In this document: positions 61,601 to 64,000 of the stretch, piece after piece | How the letters are laid out: every line of letters begins with the position of its first letter | Position numbering within the stretch: the stretch's first letter is position 1 | Origin: Heterobilharzia americana | Lineage: Eukaryota; Platyhelminthes; Trematoda; Strigeidida; Schistosomatidae | Reading direction: 5' to 3' | Assembly: GCA_944470555.2 (NCBI GenBank) | Contig: OX104127.1 | Location: 45,746,934 to 45,810,933, forward strand | Length of the DNA: 64,000 nt | The notes under the pieces: generated by a model | What the model saw: only the letters and a program-made list of their open reading frames with translations | Database searches by the model: none | What the model was told of the DNA's origin: nothing | Made by a program: the position numbers and the translations under genes

Positions 61601-62480
61601 GCCTTTAGTACTGAGTTGGGATTTACCAAAGAATTTCGTCTAAAGTTTGCCACTAAACTAAATTATCATCTAATTGAATTTAAAGTCTTAACGATACTGA
61701 GTATGTAAACCATAACTGTTATCTCAAATAGCTTTTTTTCCACACTTTTATAGAATAGATGCCTCAGAGCATTTTTTTTGTTCTCGTTAATCTACATAAC
61801 TATAAACAATCAATAGTCAAATAATGCTATTAAGTTGAATATTCAGGGGATACCATGGTGAATTGCATTCGTCAGTGTCATTTTTCATGTTTTCTCTACT
61901 TTTGTAGCTTTTTACCCAACAAATCAATCACTTTTAACTGCAATTGCTTCTAGACATCCTAGTGAATCATATCCATCTCGTGCAGATATATTCGCATCAT
62001 CTAGTCCATATATGACTGCCATGTCTCAAGCATCATTCACAATCCCTTATAGCACTACTCCGTCATTGGTTGGTGGTACTGGTGGGAATCCCGTTGCTGT
62101 TCCTCAGATAGACCCAGGAAGTGCTCATCTTACTACTCTCTATCCTGGAATTTCACCTTCTCTTTGCTTATCTCAACAATTTTCAAGTGTTGCTTCGGAT
62201 ATAGATGTAAAAGTTCCACCTATCGGACAGCAACCACCCACATTGAATGAACTACTGGGGTCATTACGTTTAGGTTGTAATGCTGAAGATGCTGTATCCG
62301 AAATAAATCAAGCCTTTTCAACGCTCACACACCATGGGTTTTTGAACATGGCTGGAGCAGGACCATTCTCTCTCATATCACCTACAGGTTCACAACCACC
62401 TCGTTATATTTCTCCTTTGTTCGCCACACATCCGGCGACATGCACGACAGAGATCAGATCTAGTTCAATATTAACTGATG
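34573..62480 (+). CDS. nova: Nova/Pasilla-type KH-domain RNA-binding protein (six exons; 3' end outside window)
   Basis: A nuclear RNA-binding protein of the Nova (vertebrate) / Pasilla (fly) family, known to bind YCAY motifs and control alternative splicing. Six exons join in consistent phase (1,1,0,1,1,1) into about 645 codons. KH1 covers residues 24-95 with GKGG at 41-44. KH2 covers about 168-240 with GKLG at 182-185, followed by EDPQSS and [13 protein letters not shown], which is almost diagnostic of Nova. A long low-complexity S/P/G/A-rich linker follows. Nova proteins have a third KH domain near the C-terminus; none is seen before 64000, so it should lie downstream. The N-terminus is short (23 residues before KH1), so an upstream exon is possible. 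Introns are 42, 9414, 4462, 301 and 11753 bp, and the large ones are full of transposons. Confidence 0.92.
34682..34819 (+). CDS. nova: Nova-like exon 2 (KH1, first part)
   Basis: Acceptor TTATCCAACAG precedes 34682. The exon reads [10 protein letters not shown] ... [20 protein letters not shown] and [11 protein letters not shown], very close to the start of Nova KH1 (VLIPS, IIGKGG, QKETGA, KLSKSKDFYPG). Donor G|GTGAGT at 34820, phase 1. Confidence 0.94.
34820..38701 (+). other. Nova-like intron 2, first part
   Basis: AT-rich intronic DNA. At 36270-36350 a broken frame reads WNSLPDK followed by VNAFKEK, a likely remnant of a CR1-like RT C-terminus (weak). I see no other element or RNA gene. 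Confidence 0.5.
38702..39800 (+). pseudogene. Penelope-like element: RT C-terminus and GIY-YIG endonuclease
   Basis: Penelope-like elements encode an RT followed by a GIY-YIG endonuclease. The frame at 38717-39040 reads [15 protein letters not shown], the catalytic box, with YVDE in place of YVDD (38723-38734), then LPFLDVLV and [10 protein letters not shown]. After a single frameshift near 38955 the second frame (38953-39609) continues into [18 protein letters not shown] and LHEHRL, the GIY-YIG-type core with its C-x2-C lead, R and EH residues. The upstream RT is missing. The 3' flank to about 39800 probably belongs to the element. It lies inside Nova-like intron 2 in the sense direction. 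Confidence 0.85.
39749..39778 (+). ncRNA. Hammerhead-ribozyme-like motif 3' of the Penelope-like ORF (degenerate)
   Basis: TTGATGA (39749-39755) is followed by a possible stem II around a short loop (GTTGTC ... GACGAT) and then GAAA (39775-39778). The layout matches a hammerhead core, CUGANGA-stem II-GAAA, except that core C3 is U. Hammerheads are known in Penelope-like elements. Flanking stems I and III are not convincing here. Confidence 0.35.
40730..42970 (-). pseudogene. Decayed RTE-like non-LTR retrotransposon RT
   Basis: On the minus strand, many short frames give RT landmarks in the right order: [14 protein letters not shown] N-terminal block and GSVALVL-VFKD (about 42050-41900), [19 protein letters not shown] (about 41700), a [12 protein letters not shown] palm block (about 41600), [11 protein letters not shown] (about 41480), LEYRDDSS in the catalytic position (YADD-like with R, about 41335), [18 protein letters not shown], and AVVRSVLV (about 41010). 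Almost every block is separated by stops or shifts, so it is an old copy. It is a different subfamily from the RTE copies at 3373 and 45209. It sits antisense in Nova-like intron 2. Confidence 0.68.
42971..44233 (+). other. Nova-like intron 2, last part
   Basis: AT-rich intronic sequence ending in the acceptor TTTCATTTCTAG at 44233. Nothing else recognised. Confidence 0.6.
44234..44529 (+). CDS. nova: Nova-like exon 3 (KH1 end and linker)
   Basis: Acceptor CTAG|GC. Begins [15 protein letters not shown], the KH1 C-terminal half as in Nova ([11 protein letters not shown]), then [14 protein letters not shown]. The rest is a Ser/Thr-rich linker ([17 protein letters not shown]) that is not conserved. 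Donor CAA|GTAATT at 44530, phase 0. Confidence 0.93.
44530..45208 (+). other. Nova-like intron 3, first part
   Basis: AT-rich intronic DNA with no recognised element. Confidence 0.6.
45209..45436 (+). repeat. Left arm of the inverted RTE leader pair
   Basis: Coordinates sum to 93877 with the right arm. The first about 150 bp are nearly identical to it; similarity falls beyond about 45370. It includes the 16-bp palindrome AACTAGTGCACTAGTT at 45223-45238. Confidence 0.88.
45487..48443 (-). pseudogene. RTE endonuclease-reverse transcriptase, copy 2 (minus strand)
   Basis: Endonuclease blocks are at 48260-47726 ([41 protein letters not shown]), with HH in place of SDH's DH just downstream. The linker covers 47513-47087. 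The RT has [20 protein letters not shown] sequence (KAAGPDGIP; about 46930), [15 protein letters not shown] (about 46530), and [10 protein letters not shown] at the catalytic site (FTDD instead of FADD). The C-terminal region reaches 45488. Frame breaks after the endonuclease and before the C-terminal region fall at the same sites as in copy 1 (shared short insertions). Other breaks are private. Confidence 0.85.
48441..48668 (-). repeat. Right arm of the inverted RTE leader pair
   Basis: The genuine 5' leader of the minus-strand body. The palindrome is at 48639-48654. Leader start AACCTCGCCTGG on the minus strand, as in copy 1. Confidence 0.88.
48992..49145 (+). CDS. nova: Nova-like exon 4 (KH2, first part)
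   Basis: Acceptor TTCTTATGCAG. The exon is exactly the start of KH2: [47 protein letters not shown]. Nova KH2 has the same blocks (VPNSTAGLIIGKGG, SGAWVQLSQKP, INLQERVVTVSG). The loop is GKLG rather than GKGG, still a valid GxxG. Donor CAG|GTGAGC, phase 1. Confidence 0.95.
49447..50154 (+). CDS. nova: Nova-like exon 5 (KH2 end and long linker)
   Basis: Acceptor GGTTGTAG. Begins [20 protein letters not shown] (last KH2 helix), then [24 protein letters not shown], all matching Nova downstream of KH2. The remaining about 190 residues are an S/P/A/G-rich spacer with an alanine-rich [13 protein letters not shown] helix-like stretch and a GGSAGGGG run. Donor TTCG|GTAAGT, phase 1. Reading past the donor would stop after 14 codons. 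Confidence 0.94.
50155..50656 (+). other. Nova-like intron 5, first part
   Basis: Intronic sequence without a recognised element up to the left target duplication at 50657. Confidence 0.5.
50657..50669. repeat. Left target-site duplication of RTE copy 3
   Basis: GTAGCAAAAACGT, repeated exactly at 51242-51254 on the other side of the insert. Confidence 0.9.
50670..51241 (-). mobile_element. RTE copy 3, 5'-truncated 3' end
   Basis: Minus-strand RTE fragment from the C-terminal region to an A/T-rich tail (AAATAAAATAAAAT on the minus strand, about 50681-50694), flanked by a perfect 13-bp duplication. It keeps the element's terminal [14 protein letters not shown] end. Positions 50794-51211 are nearly identical to 45488-45905 of copy 2 (constant offset 5306), so the two come from one recent source. 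Confidence 0.9.
51242..51254. repeat. Right target-site duplication of RTE copy 3
   Basis: Exact copy of 50657-50669. It ends only 9 bp before the Gypsy 5' LTR at 51264. Confidence 0.9.
51264..51515 (+). repeat. 5' LTR
   Basis: Starts TGTAGTG and ends TTTCA. Contains a TATA-like CTATTTAAG near 51358. Shares long blocks with the 3' LTR, such as GAGAGAAGCCGAAGAG and the stretch around GGTGTACCATATTTAACG. Confidence 0.9.
51516..52060 (+). pseudogene. Gypsy gag with degenerate zinc knuckle
   Basis: The frame 51409-51687 continues after a stop as [18 protein letters not shown] and [20 protein letters not shown], a capsid-like helix-rich region. A zinc knuckle follows at 51961-51999: [13 protein letters not shown], in which the last ligand of C-x2-C-x4-H-x4-C is N. 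The gag is short and its N-terminus appears missing, since the frame runs in from the LTR. Confidence 0.72.
52094..52375 (+). pseudogene. Gypsy aspartic protease
   Basis: A 94-codon frame with the retropepsin active site [12 protein letters not shown] (DTG at 52145-52153), a flap-like [10 protein letters not shown] and the ILGADFF motif near the end. This part looks intact over its length but sits between stops. It would cleave the gag-pol polyprotein. Confidence 0.87.
52493..53719 (+). pseudogene. Gypsy reverse transcriptase and RNase H
   Basis: RT blocks appear in order: [20 protein letters not shown], the [11 protein letters not shown] fingers, [16 protein letters not shown], and the catalytic YGDDLVV at 53042-53053, followed by the VTLLGHKV thumb lead. 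Stops at 53279 and near 53370 break the frame. RNase H follows: [14 protein letters not shown] with its [13 protein letters not shown] with its E, and [11 protein letters not shown] with its D. A stop at about 53717 precedes the integrase. YGDD is unusual for Gypsy, where YxDD with L/I/V is common. Confidence 0.9.
53720..55159 (+). pseudogene. Gypsy integrase
   Basis: N-terminal zinc region at about 54090-54210: HQLAHTG ... ILDCPHFQ, where the second cysteine is replaced. The core has D in [10 protein letters not shown] (54287), D in ILTDQGPCF (54467) and E in GLTERNN (54575). In-frame stops lie near 54362 and 54560. The C-terminal frame 54815-55159 shows a [17 protein letters not shown] block and a basic tail ([10 protein letters not shown]). 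Order and spacing are normal. Confidence 0.9.
55168..55452 (+). repeat. 3' LTR
   Basis: TGTAGTGGGCG to TTATCA, 285 bp. Contains the segment missing from the 5' LTR (AGAATAGATATAAGTAG...) and a TATA-like TTATATTAAG. Confidence 0.9.
55453..56539 (+). other. Nova-like intron 5, AT-rich stretch
   Basis: No element, splice-bounded exon or RNA gene recognised. Confidence 0.5.
56540..56715 (-). repeat. SINE-like repeat with hammerhead motif, second family (minus strand)
   Basis: On the minus strand a tRNA-related segment (GATTCGACCTC, B-box-like, at about 56634-56644) is followed by a hammerhead-type core: TTGAGGA (rc of 56605-56611), stem II GTCC...GGAC, then GAAA (rc of 56585-56588). Core C3 is U and the expected cleavage triplet reads GCC. 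It differs in sequence from the family at 57700-61142. Confidence 0.62.
56790..57590. repeat. Short imperfect inverted repeat
   Basis: The reverse complement of about 56800-56870 (GAAATCGTCGCAAAGAGAAA) resembles 57520-57590 (GAAATCGTCTCAAAGAAAAT) over about 70 bp, with an about 650-bp AT-rich spacer. The open stretch 57249-57587 between them has no motif and I do not call it a gene. Confidence 0.45.
57700..57985. repeat. Inverted half-dimer of a hammerhead SINE (Sm-alpha-like)
   Basis: 57700-57851 is the 3' half of the repeat on the minus strand, ending in half a ribozyme (rc GTCCCAAACGG...GAAA). It is fused to a plus-strand 5' half (57852-57985) with a B box GGTTCGAGTCT (57870-57880) and a hammerhead: CTGACTA (57923-57929), stem II TCC-CAAAT-AGGA, GAAA (57944-57947), cleavage triplet GTC. 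Core G8 is U here. Confidence 0.78.
57986..60547 (+). other. Nova-like intron 5, AT-rich stretch
   Basis: AT-rich. A B-box-like GGTTCAAACC lies at 59322-59331 inside a segment (about 59130-59420) that could be another tRNA-derived SINE, but no clear A box or tail is seen. Nothing else recognised. Confidence 0.45.
60548..60855 (-). repeat. Full-length hammerhead SINE (Sm-alpha-like), minus strand
   Basis: Read on the minus strand: A box TGGTGTAGTGGATAACGCTC, B box AGTCCGAATCC, then a hammerhead between GGTACATCCAG and CTGGATTCTACTG (stem I), stem II GTCC-TAAATA-GGAC, GAAA, and cleavage triplet ATC. Core reads TTGGCGA instead of CTGANGA (C3 and A6 changed). The tail ends near 60548. This matches schistosome Sm-alpha-type elements. 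Confidence 0.85.
60868..61142. repeat. Second inverted half-dimer of the hammerhead SINE
   Basis: 60868-61003 is the minus-strand 3' tail of the same family (compare 60550-60685). It joins at about 61004 a plus-strand piece with AGTCCGTATTC (degenerate B box), stem I GGTACATCCAG, core TTGACGA (C3 to U), GAAA, cleavage position ACC, and tail. It resembles the dimer at 57700-57985, but the breakpoint differs. Confidence 0.8.
61143..61907 (+). other. Nova-like intron 5, last part
   Basis: AT-rich, ending in the acceptor TTTCTCTACTTTTGTAG at 61907. Confidence 0.6.
61908..62480 (+). CDS. nova: Nova-like exon 6 (linker)
   Basis: Open for 191 codons in the frame predicted by exon 5 (phase 1). Encodes a Ser/Pro/Gly-rich linker ([54 protein letters not shown]). 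No KH motif. Donor GATG|GTAAGT, phase 1. If this intron were retained, translation would stop three codons later. Confidence 0.86.
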
Positions 62481-64000
62481 GTAAGTCTTACTGAAGTGTT
62501 ATTCCTAACTAGTGTTGCCTATTTCTAACTGAAAACAAGAGTTTTATTCACCTTTATAATGTTTTGTAAATAAGGCATTATTTATTGACTCAACAAAAAA
62601 GTTGTTTTCATATCCCACGTATCTCCCTATCTATTAATTTTCCTTATGTTCTTGATGGGATACAAATTTAGCAGTTTGAATATTTCTGTCACAGTAATTC
62701 TCATTATTAAAATATTTATTGGGATGCTGTTGTAATAAGCTTTATTTAACTTACAGAATCGTTTACCTTACGGAATTCAACTATCTGTCGCATATATTCT
62801 GACCAGAAAGTTATTGGTCGCTTGTGTTTTCTGACTTGGTTGGCTTTAGAATGGAGCAAAAAGACTTAACTGCTCAGCTTAGTCTGTTAAGGAACAGAGA
62901 GTTGCTGATGTCATTCACATAAGCGTTGGACAAAACATTTAGCGATTGGATAGCACATATGGCTTATTTATAGCTTAAGGATTTGTATTCGAAATTCATT
63001 GTCAATTTCACTCATCATCTGAGCCTACCAACTATGACTGTCAGATAGCTTCAATAATTGGTTCTGTTCATTTTCGTACTTGGAAATATATTTGTTGCTG
63101 TTTAGTAATTCTACACTACACGTTAGAAATAAATACCGTCCCAAGGTAAGAAAATCTGTTCTCAAGGGGAAAATGAAACCGAATAAGCTGACATATAATA
63201 AAAATTTTGTCATGTTTCTTCAATAAAAAAAATATCCATTTATTATAAATGCATGAGTTTTAGTTGGTATGTTATTCAGAATGTATAGGGGCCATGTTAA
63301 TAAAAGGTATGATAGGATGTGTTGGGAGTAGTTTTATTCCTGTATTTGTGTGCTTCAGTAACAGGACGTGTTTAGTTACTTGGATTTATTCACGTAAAAT
63401 TAATTGAGAATTCACTCTGAATTTGACGTCACAAAATCAAGATCACTATTTAAAACCTTATGACTACACATATTTACTGTTGTTCATCAGTTTGATTGCA
63501 GACATATTTGCTTCATTTTCAGCCTTGAGTTGTTCTAATCTGTCAGAATCTGCGTCAGGAGATGATAAGGAATACTTGTTTACTTTCGAAGCATATCAGA
63601 TTGTACGAAAACTTGGAAAATGATTCTTTAGATAGATTTTTGATATTATTTTGTGAAGAAAAGTGGTCAGGTTCTGTGACTATTGATTAAAGTTCAAGTT
63701 AACTTTAGTGCAAAATCAATTTTTATAAGGAACTGTAGTCATATAAAATAATGACAAGAATTCAGAAATTAATCCGGAGATACATAAAAGTCAACGTAGA
63801 ATCTTACGTAGAAGTTCGAGTGAAATTGCCATGCTTCTCAGCAGCAAGCAAAGAAATTGGATTGGAAAAAAACGGAATTAAAGCAAATCATCAATATCAA
63901 CTTCGGACCAGGCATTACTGTGTAATGGTCCGAGTTGCCACAGCTCATATCACTACATCAACTAGAAAGGTAGTGAGGTGAAAGATGAAGATAAGAAAAT
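62481..64000 (+). other. Intron 6 (partial) of the Nova-like gene
   Basis: Begins with a perfect GTAAGT donor. AT-rich; I find no exon with a KH3 motif. A repeat-like segment around 63780-63970 (GTAGAATCTTACGTAGAAGT, ATTACTGTGTAATGGTCC) has weak echoes near 38290 and 40395. Confidence 0.55.

Noticed and set aside
62481..64000. Third KH domain of the Nova-like protein in the last 1.5 kb
   Set aside because: No GxxG-containing KH-like exon with splice sites was found; open stretches at 63423-63623 and 63751-63981 have no KH pattern.
1..64000. CRISPR arrays, bacterial operons, tRNA or rRNA genes
   Set aside because: No regularly spaced repeats, no operon-like gene packing, and no intact cloverleaf or rRNA sequence seen; the content is clearly eukaryotic.

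Overview
The window looks like nuclear DNA of a parasitic flatworm, most probably a blood fluke (Schistosoma). The main evidence is tRNA-related short repeats carrying schistosome-type (Sm-alpha-like) hammerhead ribozyme motifs, together with RTE/SR2-like and CR1/SR1-like non-LTR retrotransposons, Gypsy LTR elements and a Penelope-like element. A protein-coding gene with a 42-bp intron followed by introns of 4 to 12 kb also fits. I cannot fix the species. Nothing in the window looks prokaryotic.

Left half (1 to about 34,150): a dense nest of decayed retrotransposons with no cellular gene I can support. In order: a CR1/Jockey-like reverse transcriptase (RT) fragment; a nearly full-length RTE element (3373-6598) with a perfect 13-bp target-site duplication; a nearly full-length CR1-like element (about 8260-12606) with PHD-finger ORF1, endonuclease and RT; a minus-strand CR1-like remnant (14370-17058); one arm of an almost perfect 1.29-kb inverted repeat (17906-19191); an RTE-leader remnant; another RT 3' end with an ATT tail; a minus-strand Gypsy element (24450-28877) with near-identical terminal repeats but a deleted RT; the second inverted-repeat arm (30395-31680); and an ORF1-bearing, RT-less CR1-like derivative (31681 to about 34150).

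Right half (34,573 to the end): one large plus-strand gene for a Nova/Pasilla-type KH-domain RNA-binding protein. Six exons are visible: 34573-34639, 34682-34819, 44234-44529, 48992-49145, 49447-50154 and 61908-62480. They encode about 645 residues with KH1 and KH2. A third KH domain and the 3' end would lie beyond the window. The big introns hold a Penelope-like fragment, a decayed minus-strand RTE-like RT, an unusual RTE locus with inverted 5' leaders, a short RTE copy next to a Gypsy LTR element, and several hammerhead-bearing SINE-like repeats, some arranged as inverted half-dimers.

Most retroelement reading frames are broken by frameshifts, stops or deletions, and are annotated as pseudogenes. 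The Nova-like exons keep an open frame, consistent splice phases and intact KH motifs. The most unusual signals are the hammerhead motifs that all carry a change in the same core base pair, the inverted SINE dimers, the inverted RTE leader pair in intron 3, frameshifts shared between separate RTE copies, and the near-identical inverted repeat of decayed sequence.
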